Shown piece after piece: positions 28,874-40,434 of a stretch of 64,000 bases of DNA. Location: contig VZQC01013813.1 of the NCBI GenBank assembly GCA_009823505.1, positions 1 through 64,000 on the forward strand. Reading direction: 5' to 3'. Origin of the DNA: Rhizomys pruinosus. Its lineage: Eukaryota > Chordata > Mammalia > Rodentia > Spalacidae. Each line of letters begins with the position of its first letter. Position 1 is the first letter of the stretch. The position numbers and the translations under genes were made by a program. The notes under the pieces are model-generated. The model was not told where the DNA came from. It worked only from the letters and a program-made list of their open reading frames with translations, and did not search any database.

Positions 28874-30617
28874 TAGTTTATACACTTTGGATATTAATGC
28901 CTTATCAGATGTATCACTGGTGAATGTTTCCTCCCACTCTGTGGGTTTTCTCTTCACTTCATTGATTGTTTCTTTTGCTGTACTACATACATTTTCTTCT
29001 ACAATTTTCAGAGTTTGGGTTTCACATTGAGGTCTTTGATCCATTTGGAGTTGATTTTTGTACATGGCAAGAGGTAGAAGTTTAGTTTTATTCTTCTACA
29101 AGTGGTGATCCAATTATTGCAACACCATTTGCTGAATATGCTGTCTTTCCTCCATTGAGTATTCTTGGACCCTTGGTCAAATATGAGGTGGCTGAGATTG
29201 GATGTGCTCAGATTTGGATCCTCAATTTTGTTCCATTGATCTACAGGCCTGTTTTTGTGCCAATATCAGGCTGTTTTTATGACTATAGCCCTGTAATGTA
29301 GTTTGAAGTCTGTTTTGACAATCCCCCCTGAATTGATCTTTTTGCTCAGGGTTGCTTTGGCTATTCAGGGTCTTTTGTTTCTCCGTATGATCATTAGGAT
29401 TTTTTTTTCCTAGGTCTGTGAAGAAGCTTATGGGGATTCTAATTCGGATTGCATTGAATCTGTGTATTACTTTGGGGAGGATGGTCATTTTTACTATATT
29501 GATTCTTCCAATTCATGAGCATGGGAGGTTTTTCCATCTTCTAGTATCTCCCTCAATCTCCTTCTTGAGGGATTTAAAATTTTCTTTGTAGAGATTTTTG
29601 GTGTGTTTGGTCAGGTTTGTTCCTATATAATTTATTTCTTTGGAGGCTATTGTTAGTGGGAAAGTCTCCTTGTATTCCTTCTTCAACTGGTTATTATTGG
29701 CATAAAGAAAGACTACTGATTTTTCTAAGTTAATTTTGTATCCTGCCACTTTACTGAAGCTGTTGATTGTTTCTAGAACTTTTCTGGTAAAGTTTTTGGC
29801 ATGCCTTAGGTAAACTATCATGTCATCTGCAGAAAGGGATAGTTTGACTTCCTCTTTTCCAATTATTGCTCCTCTGATTTTCTTTTCTTATTGCTCTCTT
29901 GAACATTCCAAGCACTATATTGAAGAAGAGAGGGGATAGGGGTGTATTAGTAACTTTTCTGTTGCTGTGATAAACCACCATGACCAAGGGAATTTATAAA
30001 GGAAGAGTTTATTTGAGCTTATGATTGATGGTTCCAGGGAATCAGAGACCATTGTGGCATGAGGCATGGTGGCCTGGGCTGGAGCAGCAAGCCGAGGTTC
30101 ACATCTCAAAAGAAATGAGCACTGTCAAGAGAGAGAGAGAGACTGGAGACCCACAGACTTGTTAAACTCACTAAGCCTGCCCCCAGTGACGCACTTCCTC
30201 CATCAAGGCCACACCTTCTAAGACCTCCAAGAACAGTGCCACCAAACGGAGACAAAATGTCTGAATACTTAAAGACTGTGTGGGACATTATCATTCAAAC
30301 CACCACAATGGGACAGCCTTGCTGGGTCCCTGTCTTTAAGGGGAATGCTTCTAGTTTTCCCCCATTTAGGATAATGCTGGCTGTGGGTTTATTGTATATG
30401 GCTTTAATTATGTTGAGGAATGTTCCCTCTAGTCCAATTCCCTCTAGGACTTTAAACACGAAGGTATGCTGAATTTTGTCAAAGGGTTTTTCCTCATTGA
30501 TTGAGATGACTATGTGGTTTTTGTCTTTCAGTCCCTTTTTGTTCTTTATGATGTTTATTGATTTACATATGTTGAACCATCCCTGCATCTCTGGTATGGA
30601 TCCAGTTTGTTCATTGG
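28874..30617 (-). pseudogene. L1 ORF2 reverse-transcriptase and C-terminal region, inverted within its insertion
   Basis: Minus-strand ORF2 in broken frames. 30,617-30,305 encodes reverse-transcriptase N-terminal blocks ending in a GTQQGCP motif. After an inserted repeat, 29,831-29,513 carries SADDMIVYL (the active-site block, with Ser where Phe is usual), then KINLEKSVVFLYANN. Sequence to 28,874 continues toward the C-terminus. It lies between perfect target duplications, but the A-rich end is on the right. The L1 part is therefore inverted relative to the insertion, as in twin priming. It is interrupted at 29,942-30,304 by another repeat. Confidence 0.85.
29942..30304 (+). mobile_element. 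Rodent interspersed repeat (URR1-like, name uncertain)
   Basis: A 360-bp unit starts at GTATTAGTAACTTTTCTGTT and contains GCTGTGATAAACCACCATGA, GCCACACCTTCTAAGACC and CATTCAAACCACCACA. It interrupts L1 ORF2 cleanly (GGGATAGGGG on the left, ATGGGACAGCC on the right). It matches in type a common rodent non-LINE repeat, possibly a hAT-type element. I could not find a convincing 8-bp duplication. Confidence 0.5.
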
Positions 30618-30860
30618 TATACTCATATACATAAAGTAATAAATAAAACATTTTAAAAAACACCAATAAATATACTTTATTAAAAAAAGAAAAATAGATT
30701 ACAGGCTATTATATGTTTAATGATATACAAATACTATTAAATTAGAACATGACATTACTGTTCATTGAAGGGGAGAATGGGTTTAAATTATCAAAATAAC
30801 AGATGTACTTTCTGTGTGTGTTGTAATCTAACAATAATAAGTGAAATTTGATTATTAAAA
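30618..30860 (+). other. Non-L1 3' tail of the composite insertion
   Basis: 30,618-30,658 (ACTCATATACATAAAGTAAT, then AAATAAAACATTTT) matches the 3' tail of the B3-type SINEs here (compare 37,860-37,900). 30,659-30,853 is not recognised. It ends in an A7 run directly before the right 17-bp repeat. Confidence 0.55.
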
Positions 30861-30877
30861 AAAGAAATGACAATGAG

Positions 30878-31290
30878 CACTCTAGGACATATGGTAATTT
30901 TTCTTTATGCTCATGTCATTTTCAGCTGGGATATAATATTCAAATATAGTGAACCCAGAACCCTTGAAGAGAGTGACACTTTGTGCCTTCTGGTGCTAGA
31001 TATAGAGCTCAGAGTTCTCAGACAATAACCAGAACTTGTTTTTACATACAATACCTACCATTTACCCAAATGAAAGGTACTTCTAGCGGTCTGAATTTCC
31101 AACCTGTTGATACTAGAGTTCTGGACAACCAGTGGTGGTACTGAGAAGTAACAGTAAATTCAGTAAATGTCTTCATTAAAATGAATATACTGTGTCCTGA
31201 AGAATAATGAACTCTACCTGTGAAGCTTGATTTCTGAACTAGTGCTTCATCCATTCTTTCAGTAGGTCATTACAAACTTTTTAAGCTTTA
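30878..31290. other. Unassigned sequence
   Basis: No repeat family or gene is recognised here. Confidence 0.45.
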
Positions 31291-32625
31291 GTGTCATGTG
31301 TGACATAGACAATAATGACTGCATCATGTGTAGTCATGGGCTCACTCCTACATCTCCTTGCTACTGAACAGTGGACATCAGAGAAGTTTCCTTATGCAGC
31401 AGAAGGTGACTAGCCCAGAAATCCATTATTACCCAATGTACACAGAACAAGAACCACAGGGTACTTATCCTTTGATGGGAAACTTCTCTAATGAGAATTG
31501 AGAGATGCATTCATCATGCGTGTAAAGGTTTCACTGAAGAAGTATCACTTGGGGTTAAGCATCTCACAGGCAATCATTCTCTACATTTGAACACTTCTGG
31601 AATTTTGTAATAGTCTCCATCTTTTGCAAAATCAAGATTCTTTGCTGAAGGGTGAAAGGTACAATTGTTTGAATATAGGAGGATAACTATTTACAGTAAA
31701 TAAGAAATTATGTTGTTCTAGGAACGTGGAAGAAATAGATTTTTCTCTATGATCTATGACCTCTCTGGCCATGAGTATTTGGCTATGTTTACAGTACTAC
31801 ACATGAGTTCCCTCCCCTTGATTACCCCCAAGATAAAACTGACAGTACTGCATCAAGAGTGATAGTTTGCTGGGCCAGTCATTTTTGTTTATCAGGATTT
31901 ACAGCTGTGTAAGACCACTGATGAGGTTTCTCCCTTGGCTGCTTGCATACTATACTCTGAACTATAAGAACTCCTTTTTAGAGTGTACTCTTCCAGATCA
32001 GTTCCAGCTCAGTTGCTCCAAGTCCTCTGCCTGGTGTGACCTGTCTTTAGAAATATGATCGTACTTTCAAGTTCTGGGAGGAAATTAAGTGCTGTGGCAA
32101 GAACCTGTGCTACTTTAGGAGTCTCAACAACTTATAGGGTAGTTTCCCCCTCCTGGAACTGTATTTTAGCTACATAGAACTCAGCTATACACATGCACTC
32201 ATATCTTTATCCATTTATTATTTTCAGTTAGATTTTGAACATTTCCCCCTGTTTTTTTCAGACCATCTAAGATTTATCTCTTCTCTCACTCCCCCTGCAT
32301 AATAATCCTTGCTACTTCTTCCCCAGTTAAAGTACTCCCACTTTCTCCATTTTCCCCTTAAGAAAACATGTCTCCTACTATCCTCTCTCAAGCTCCTTCC
32401 CCTTTATCCCCATCGTTGCTTTCCATTATCATGGCTCCAGTGGGTATATCAGGACATACATCTCCATCTAGGGATTTGGAGCTAAGATCCACAAATGAGA
32501 GACAACCTATGTCTCTTATTTTTCTGAGTCTTATTACTTCACTTAGGATAATAGGTTTTATTTCATACACTTATCTGCAAATTTCATGATTTCATTTCTT
32601 TTTCTACTGTTCTTGATATGATGCT
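31291..32625 (-). mobile_element. Long L1-type 3' UTR, minus strand
   Basis: Diverged relative of 4,256-5,440 and of the 45.4/53.9-kb copies (GAGAATTGAGAGATGCATTC, GGCCATGAGTATTTGGCTAT, GCTCCAAGTCCTCTGCC). At the right it reaches the ORF2-end/3'-UTR boundary: GATCCACAAATGAGAGACAA and CTGAGTCTTATTACTTCACT. Confidence 0.65.
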
Positions 32626-32639
32626 TGAAAGGTTGAAAC

Positions 32640-33095
32640 GATGATAAAGATACATAGGCAGTACCTATAAAACATAAGAAAGTACTTTCTTAACTTATGA
32701 ACTGTCTTTACCTGAATGCAATTCTACTGTCAAAATGTGAGTCCCTGAACATGTTTTTGGAATTGACCTATAGTTTGTTCTCAGACATAATAATTTTGGT
32801 ATTATGTGTACCATGTTTATAGGCATATTTTGGAGTGATACAGATTGGACGAAACAACGACAACAACATAGAAAGTCTGAAATAGTAAATTTCTACCCAA
32901 AACAGTAAACTTCTGCAGCAAAACATTTAAAAAAAGACTGAGAAAAAAGATAAAGGATACATATGGCAGAATGCATGAGTCCTGGTAGTGCGGGGAGCAA
33001 GGAAGGGGGAGTGAGTCTAAATTTTATTAGAAAGCTTGTATGAAATGCACAAAACCTCAAAAAACCACTAAATTTTATCATAACCAAAAAAAGCA
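32640..33095 (+). mobile_element. Young-type L1 3' end, 5'-truncated, plus strand
   Basis: 3' UTR of the young type: GTGAGTCCCTGAACATG, AGGCATATTTTGGAGTGATA, AAAGACTGAGAAAAAAGATA, AGAATGCATGAGTCCTGG, G-rich tract, then TTGTATGAAATGCACAAAAC and an A-rich end. Confidence 0.85.
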
Positions 33096-33179
33096 AAAAC
33101 AATTTCTAAATTGTACATCAGTCATTCACAAATTAAGGTTAGCAATCAATAAATATCCCTTCTTTACACTAAAAATTAA

Positions 33180-33385
33180 GTAAACAACAAATAGAATGAA
33201 GAGGAAGCCTACGGAATGGGAGAAAAATTTCACCAGCTATTCATTTGACAGAGGAATAATATATAGAATACACAGGCAACTCAAAAAACAAATAATTATG
33301 AAAAAGAATGACCCTGTTAAAAGATGGGCTATGGATCTGGGCAGAGAGTCCAGAAGAAATAGCAATGGCTAAGAAGCACTTTAAA
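33180..33385 (+). mobile_element. Older L1 ORF2 fragment, plus strand
   Basis: Sense ORF2 C-terminal sequence (AATGGGAGAAAAATTTCACC, then ATTTGACAGAGGAATAATAT, AAGATGGGCTATGGATCTGG) ends abruptly where the younger L1 starts at 33,388. Confidence 0.75.
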
Positions 33386-33387
33386 AA

Positions 33388-35575
33388 TGTCTCTACCAGA
33401 AAACTCCTAGAAATGATTAAGAGTTTCAGTAAAGTGGCAGGCTAACACATTAACCTAGAGAAATCAGTAGCCTTTCTTTACACCAACAACGAACAACTGG
33501 GGAAGGAACAAAAGAAGACCTTCCCATTCAAAATAGCCTCAAACATAAAATACCTAGGAGAAAACTTAAGCCATGGCACCAAAGATCTCTACAACAAAAA
33601 TTTTAAACCCCTGGAGAAGGAGATTGAGGAAGACATCAGAAGATGGAAAGATCTCTCATGCTCATGTATTGAAAAAATTAATATAGTAAAATGTCCATTC
33701 TACCCAAATTAATATACAGATTCAATGTAATCCCAATTAAAATCCCTGAGAGTTTCTTCATAGACTTGGAAAAAATCCTTAAATTCATATGGAAAAACAA
33801 AAGACCCCAAATAGCCAAAGCAACCCTGAGAGAAAAGTGCAATACAGGGGGGATCACTACTATCAAACTTCAAAACTATACTACAGGACTATTAGTCATA
33901 AAAACAGCCTGGTCCTGGCACAAAAAACAGACCCTTGGACAATGGAACAAAATTGAAGATCCAAACAATTTCAGCACCTCATATTTGACAAAGGGGCAAA
34001 AAACGCTCAAAGGAGGAAAACACAACATCTTCAGCAAGTGGTGCTGGCAAAACGGATCACCATTTGTAGAACGAAATTAAATTTTATACCTCTACCTCTA
34101 CCCCTGTACAAAAATCAACTCCAACTGGCTCAAAGACCTCAATGGGAAACCCAGAACTCTGACGGTGATAGAGACAACTTTGGCAGCAAACCTACAAAAC
34201 ATAGTTGTGGGAAAAAGACATTCTAAATCAAACAGCAGTTGCACAGGAAATAAAGGCAACAACTGACAAGGGGGGTCTCATTCTGAACTAAAATGCTTAT
34301 GTACAGAAAAAGAAGCAGCCAAGGAAGTGAAAGAGAAACCCAGTGAGTGGGAGGAATCTTCACCAGTGATCTACGACATAGCAGTACCATTCCAAAAATC
34401 TATTAAACAAACTAAAAAACAAAGAAGAAAAGACACTAAATGGGCCCACTCAAGAGATGGAGTAAAGAGGTGAACAAAGACTTCACAAGTGAGGAAATAA
34501 AGATGGATAGAAACAACTTAATCATTAATAATTAAGGAAATGCAAATCAAAACCATTTTAAGAATCATCTCTCTGATACGACTGGCTAAGATGACAAAAA
34601 CCAAAAAGACAACAAATCCTGGAGAGGTTGTGGGGAACAGGGGAGCACTCATCCAATGCTTGGGGGAATGTAAACTTGTACAACCCACTATGGAAAGCAG
34701 TGTGGAGAACCTTTTAAAGACTGACCAATGAGTCATCACTTTGACCAGTCCATAACACTCCTGGGTTGTTACCTACAAACTCATTTCCTACCACAAGAAA
34801 CATGTACATCTATGTTTCTTGCAGCTCTCTTGGCAATAGGAAAAAGGGCTGAAACCAACCCAAGTGCCCCTTAACTTAATAAGTTGGACAGAGAAATGTT
34901 GGTGGTACAGCTATACCAATGGAATTTCTATGCAGAGTAAAGAAAGATATAATATGAAATTTGCAGCGTAAAGGATGGATTGAGCTCATAGCCATTATGC
35001 TGAGTGAAGTAACACCCAGTCCCAGAAAAACAAATTACTAATGGCATCCCTCATATGTGGAATGCTAGCATAAATAACCCTAAGTAGTAAGTCAACTATA
35101 TATATCTATATAGATATATTATATCTATATATAAAATCACTGAAAACAACTATGCCATTATGACATGAAAACCTTAATAGGATCTAGAATTAACCTACCA
35201 CTTATTTTCAGACTTTGTAATTATGGTATATGGGGGGAGGTTATGTATTCATGCTTTAGAGTAATATAAAATTAAAGAGGAAAATGTGAATTCCTAAGTA
35301 TGTTTCAGAATTAATATACAGTTTACTTTCAGACTTCATAATTTTGGTATATGTGTGAAGAGCATATATGCATATTTTTGAGCAATACAAATTGGAGGAA
35401 ACAACAACATTAGGACTGGGTCAAAGAACTGAATGAAACAGTAAACTTCAGCCAAAGATTAAAAACTTCTGCCTAGAAAAACTTTAAAAAGCCTGAGAAA
35501 AAATGCAAGAAATGTATGGCAAAATGCATAAACTTGGGGGGGTGTGGGGGCATGGAAAGAGGAATGAGTGTAAAA
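33388..35575 (+). pseudogene. Young-type L1, 5'-truncated: decayed ORF2 C-terminal half and 3' UTR
   Basis: It begins just after the active-site block (CTCTACCAGAAAACTCCTAG) and runs through ORF2 in broken frames. A 129-codon open piece at 33,691-34,080 contains LPKLIYRFNVIPIKIP and FIWKNKRPQIAKATL. A later piece at 34,540-34,731 has a degenerate version of the C-terminal Cys/His cluster (two of its Cys positions are lost). The 3' UTR contains two different 3'-UTR segments in tandem (35,195-35,316 and 35,317-35,575). It breaks off after a G-run at about 35,537 without a poly(A) tail. Confidence 0.88.
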
Positions 35576-35576
35576 A

Positions 35577-35740
35577 ATGGTTGCACAACAATATTTGTTG
35601 CCACTTTTTTCACAATAGCTAGGAAATGGAAAGTAAATGTCCCTACACTGATACATAGATAATGAGCATGTAGTCTATATACACAATCTAAACAGTGCAA
35701 AATGTCATTTTCTTGCTGTAGACATTGGTCCACATGTCCA
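35577..35740 (+). mobile_element. Older L1 ORF2-end fragment, plus strand
   Basis: CACAATAGCTAGGAAATGGA followed by GATAATGAGCATG matches the region just before the ORF2 stop in older rodent L1. Confidence 0.6.
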
Positions 35741-35924
35741 TTGCATCAGTACTAGAATAATCAATGATGACTGACTGGTGGGGTTGGCTGATGCCAATAG
35801 ACTAGAGAATGCTTTCTACATCTTTATTTTGTTTACATAAGACAGGATAGACACATCATAAAGTGGCCACCACACTTTCTGCCTTCTCAAATCTGTTGAT
35901 TCTCTATAATTAATGATATTCTGC

Positions 35925-36480
35925 CTTCTATTGCTGTAACAAATATTTGACATAATCACCTAGTAAAGAGGAAAGCTTTTATATGACTCACAGTTTTGCA
36001 TCAGTTTATTGTTGCTTGGTTTCTTGCTATGGACCAGTGGCTTCAAATAACACAGAGGGAAATGACAGAGAAAAATCACACATTTCATAGCTTAGATAAA
36101 AAGACAGGGAACCAAGAAAGGGCTTAGATAGCACAATATTCTTTGGGGTCATACTTCATGAGATATAAGTAGCTAGCTCCACATCAGAGCCACCACTTAA
36201 AACATCCATTCCTCTGTAAAGTGCCAATTTTAGGACCCCCTCTCTAACATATGGACAGTTGTTGACCAAACAAGACCTAGAACATAGCATAGCTTTTCTC
36301 CAGATTTTTTTTCTCACCTGCCTCCTGATAATTTTCCTTCCAGAACACTCACTGAGCTGTTTGTCCATTTATGATGTCTCAGGAGACTATATAAAATTAT
36401 TACTGGGTCCTTTTCCCCCAGAATAGCTAAGAATTATTACAGCTATAGAACGACAACTAGATACTTTGCTCAAACTCTGG
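35925..36480 (+). repeat. Ancient interspersed repeat, family not named
   Basis: TTCTATTGCTGTAACAAATA, CACAGTTTTGCATCAG and GAGCCACCACTTAAAACATC have the same layout as the repeat at 29,942-30,304 but are much more diverged. Confidence 0.4.
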
Positions 36481-37185
36481 ACACTGTGGTTATTTATTTT
36501 GTGACTCTGTAGAGGCCAGCTTTGAATGGATCTCAAGTACAGCTACTATTAATTTTCAACTTGTACTCACATGCCAAGGAGATTAAATAAAAGGTAAGGC
36601 AAAGTCAAAGCTGGATCATTTTCTTTTATTATGGCGGTTGTAATACATCCACTAATATATTCACCAACGTGGATCCTAGGGCAGTGGGCAGAACTCAACA
36701 GTGTCATAGTATGTTCATGAAGCTTGCATACACCTTTTAATCCTATGTATTCTTGATCTTGAATATGCCACTCCCATCTTACAATGAATTGTTCCTCAGC
36801 TTGTCTTTATAAATTACTGTGTCCAACAGGCCATAACCAGTAAGGGGAAGTTTGAGACAAGCAATTTCATTATTAAAAATTATGTATTTAAATATTTAAA
36901 TTATGTATTTAATTAACACCATACTAAAAGTTAATGTATTTCTACTTTGGCATGTATAGAATGGTCTACCCCATAAGGGCATAGCTTTGTCATAGTGGCT
37001 TTGGCTTGAGTTATGCTTCTCCTCTCCAGAATTGGCCCAAAACTTATGACTTCATTTTTCACCTTCAATAACAGAATATGCTGGATCTTAGAGATGAAAC
37101 AGTAAGAAAGTTTGGCTGTGGCCTGGGCTGTTGCATTACTTTCTTTTGCTCTGTGTCTCACTCCCAACTGAGAGAACTTCACATT
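36481..37185. other. Unassigned sequence
   Basis: No gene or repeat family is recognised. An 83-codon minus-strand frame at 37,182-36,931 has no identifiable domain. Confidence 0.45.
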
Positions 37186-37186
37186 T

Positions 37187-37188
<2 letters not shown>

Positions 37189-37232
<44 letters not shown>
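37189..37232. repeat. (TA)n microsatellite
   Basis: About 22 uninterrupted TA units. Confidence 0.97.
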
Positions 37233-37236
<4 letters not shown>

Positions 37237-37435
37237 ACAGATCCTCCATGTGTGTGGAATATGCTATGAACAGAGCATGAAGAATCCCACCACACAGTGT
37301 ATGTTCTTCAGAACTGGAAATGCATAATACACTCTACTTTTAGTTAGGTGAACATGGCCTTTCCTCCATGTCTGCTTAAACTGTCACACATTTGATGGGT
37401 CCTGAATGAGATAAGGTTTATCTTTTTAAAGATTT

Positions 37436-37645
37436 ACATATTTTTATTTTAGGTCTGAGCACTTTGCCTGCATGCATTTATATGCACCACATTTATGCAG
37501 AGCCTGTGAAGAACAGAAGAAGGCAATGGAAAATTGGGAATTAGAGTTACCTTTAGTTGTTAGCCACCATGTAGATGTTAGGAACTGAACCTGGGTCCTC
37601 TGCAAGGGCAAAAAAGGCTCTTAACTACTAAACCATCTCTCCAGT
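37436..37645 (-). mobile_element. B2/B3-family SINE, minus strand
   Basis: GCCTGCATGCATTTATATGC, GAACTGAACCTGGGTCCTCT and CTAAACCATCTCTCCAGTCT form the antisense body and head. Confidence 0.8.
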
Positions 37646-37682
37646 CTCTATTTTTCTTGTTACACTTACTTATTTTGGAAGA

Positions 37683-37903
37683 TAGATGCCAGTATGTATC
37701 TGGCTGCTCTTGCAGAGGACCAGGTTCAATTCCCAGCACCCACATGGCAGTTAACTACTGTCCATAACTCCAGTTCCAGGGTAATCCAGGGGAATGCCTT
37801 CTTCTGACTCCGTGGCCATTGCATGACACAGGCACACTCACACATATGCAGGCAATGCATTCATACACATAAAACAGAAATAATAAATAAAACATTTTTT
37901 AAA
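37683..37903 (+). mobile_element. B2/B3-family SINE, plus strand, head truncated
   Basis: GCTGCTCTTGCAGAGGACCA, B-box-like GGTTCAATTCC, TCCAGTTCCAGGG, and a CATACACATAAAAC tail ending in AATAAATAAAACATTTTTT. Confidence 0.88.
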
Positions 37904-38059
37904 ACACATCTTACTCCCCAGGATTTACCTTTTTCTACTCTGAATGGATGATATGTTCCATACTAAGATGTTTTGCATCCTTCTTTGTATTTGTATTCTT
38001 GTGTGGAGTGTTATGTGTACACATATTTCTAGGCAGGAAGCTGACATTAGATGAATTCC

Positions 38060-38296
38060 TCAGACACACTCTATCTCAGTTTTAGAAATATGATTCTTTA
38101 TTGAACCTGGAGATTACCAACTGACATGGCTGGTGGCCATCAAATGCCAAGGGTTCATCTGTCTCTACAAACACCCACTGGTATTACAGATGTGTAGCAA
38201 CATATCTAGGTTTACATGAGTTTGGGGGACATAAACTAAGGTCCTCAGGCTCACAAGGCAAACATTTTACAAACTGAGTCATCTCTCCAGCCCTCC
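38060..38296 (-). mobile_element. B4-like composite SINE, minus strand
   Basis: TTTATTGAACCTGGAGATTA and ATTACAGATGTGTAGC lie in its B1-like half. Its head half has GGTCCTCAGGCTCACAAGGC and GAGTCATCTCTCCAGCCCT. Confidence 0.75.
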
Positions 38297-38744
38297 AGTG
38301 GTTTCTTGATCCTCTAGCAAGATAAACATGTTGTTACTGAAATTATGAATCAATATGATATAGCCTGGAGTTAAAGTTTTCTGTATTTTCTTGTTCTTTA
38401 TCATGGCCAAGGGCAAACAGTTATTATAGTTTAGGAGAAAAAGATAATTAGATTGCTGCCTGTCCATGGACATATGAACTGTTCTGATTATGTATTTTAT
38501 TGGTATAGAATAAAGCATATTTACCTAATACTTGACCAAATCCTGCAACACAATATGTAGCATAACAGCTAAGACCTGGGTCATTTCCTGGTTAAGCCTA
38601 TCTATTAGATTCCTTGGGTAATTACAGAAAACCACCATAAACCAGCTATGCAACCAAATATCTTGTTATTGCATCAGGCAGCATGAGAATAAGTGTTGGT
38701 GTTGTGATCAGCCCTAAATCACACAGCTATATTACCATCTCCAA
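38297..38744. other. Unassigned sequence
   Basis: No gene or repeat family is recognised here. Confidence 0.45.
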
Positions 38745-39244
38745 GGTGAGCAGAACATCACAAATAGATGGCACAAAGACTGTAAGAGTCAGAGGATAGG
38801 TAGGGAAATATATAGGAAAAATATGTTTTCTGGATATCAGTAGCAGTTATATGCATTACCTCAGTGCAGCTGGACTAACTTGAACAAATCATGCACAAAA
38901 TCATGAGAAAATCAACATTTCATGATGGATAACGAGGGACCCATGAGGTCCACTCTTCCCTGAGGGACTATTTCTAATTGATAGCTATTGGGGTAAGGGT
39001 GTCCTTCTACTGTGGTATAGCCACTAATAAGTGGCTTTTCCTTCAATAACTAGACCCCCACTCATGATGGGATAAGAAACTCTGATTAAACTCAGTGGGC
39101 CACACAGACAACTGAGACAAAATTAGGAAGGACCTTGTTGAGAAGAAGGAATCCATTGGAGTGGGAGATGGATGATGGAGAAGAATGAGAAGTGAAAATA
39201 ATTAATCTTCATTTTATAGATCTATGAGACTGTCAGACAATTAC
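38745..39244 (+). mobile_element. L1-type 3' UTR, plus strand
   Basis: AGATGGCACAAAGACTGTAA, GTGGTATAGCCACTAATAAG and TAAACTCAGTGGGCCACAC are L1 (Lx-like) 3' UTR motifs in order. A processed retrocopy is inserted at its end. Confidence 0.6.
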
Positions 39245-39261
39245 AAAACATTTATTCTTTT
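39245..39261. repeat. Left target-site duplication of a retrocopy
   Basis: AAAACATTTATTCTTTT recurs exactly at 40,418-40,434. Confidence 0.93.
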
Positions 39262-40417
39262 TTTTTTAATAAATGATCCCTTTTATTGTAAGTAATGCAT
39301 GACACTGGCCTGGCTTTGTACTGCAAGCCCTTGGTCAAGATATAGTCAAATAACTGGTTGCAGGTTCTTCTGCACAACCCACAGACACAGAGCTGGGTGA
39401 TTGGGAGGGCAGGAGGGCAGCAGCATGCACCTGACCCATGCCTGGCCCTTCCTTCCATGTGGGGTTGGCCTGAGCAGACACCCTATGGAATGGTGAAGAA
39501 ACGGTGGCACTGTCTCCTCTCAGCAAGCCCAGGGCTGCTAGGAAACTGTCCTTGAACCTTTGGGTCTAGGCCATCCTACGGCCCTGCAAGTTTTCATTTG
39601 GCTTAGTTAAAAAACAATAAATTAAAATTAAACAACACCTTGGTCCTGAGGATACTGAGCCAGCATGTCTACAGATTTTGGCACAGAAAAACCAGGGTCT
39701 TCCCCCCATCCCTTGGAGTACAGAGTTTGTTGGCTTTAAAAGTAATTCATTGTAAAAACATTCCCTGTTGAATAAGACCCCAGAGGTGGGGCTCTGTGAG
39801 AGCCTGAACCTGGGACAAGCAGAATCAAGTCATCTGACATTTTGTCAGCTCACCAAGCTCTTTCCCCTTGAGGAATGGGGACTGGGAATCTGGATAGGGT
39901 GGGCTGGGAGTGCTGCAGCCATCGGGATGGGGTCACGGAGAGGCCGAGCTGCCTTTTGGCAGCTTTGGTCGAAAAGAGGGGCTCCTCCCCACCCTGGGGA
40001 AAGGCCAGGTAGCATCGGAAGCTTGTGCTCACTGGCCTGAGAGCAATGGGAGGTGGTCTGACAGGGCCTGAGGGAAGAGGGATGGAACAGAGGCCCAGGC
40101 CCAATTGGCACCATGCAATACACATATCTGCAAAACCAGCTGCTTTCAATTTCTGCTCTCTCTTCAGGAGTCCATCACCAGTAACAGTCTAGAATTTATA
40201 TATATATATATATCATCAAATATGGATCTGAGATATAAATTAACAAGTAAAAGGCTTCACATTACATGATGTGAAAAGGCTAAAAACAGCGATAGAAACT
40301 ACATTCATAAAAGTGTATCGTCAACATATAACAAAGGCTTTGGCTTGTTCTGTGCCCATAGGGAAGTGGGCATGGCTGGCAGTGAACTGCCTGGCACTAA
40401 TACCCCAGCTCCCTGGC
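39262..40417 (-). pseudogene. Processed retrocopy of an mRNA 3' UTR, parent gene not identified
   Basis: A 1.16-kb GC-richer block is bounded by perfect 17-bp direct repeats. Its left end is a T run, which on the minus strand is a poly(A) tail. About 17 nt upstream of that tail is the poly(A) signal AATAAA (CTTACAATAAAAGGGATC). These are the marks of L1-driven reverse transcription of a polyadenylated mRNA. No long frame with recognisable domains exists on the minus strand, and AU-rich and TA-repeat stretches look like 3' UTR. I read it as a 5'-truncated copy containing only 3' UTR. Small frames inside it (for example 39,850-40,149) are incidental. I cannot name the parent gene. Confidence 0.88.
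40197..40213. repeat. Short (TA)n run inside the retrocopy
   Basis: Eight TA units. Confidence 0.9.
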
Positions 40418-40434
40418 AAAACATTTATTCTTTT

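Noticed and set aside
35098..35140. AT palindrome around ATATATCTATATAGATATAT
   Set aside because: It is low-complexity AT sequence in an L1 3' UTR, and such palindromes arise by chance in TA-rich DNA.
39768..40149. 90- to 99-codon frames on both strands
   Set aside because: They lie inside the 3'-UTR retrocopy and show no known domain. The GC-rich content explains their openness.
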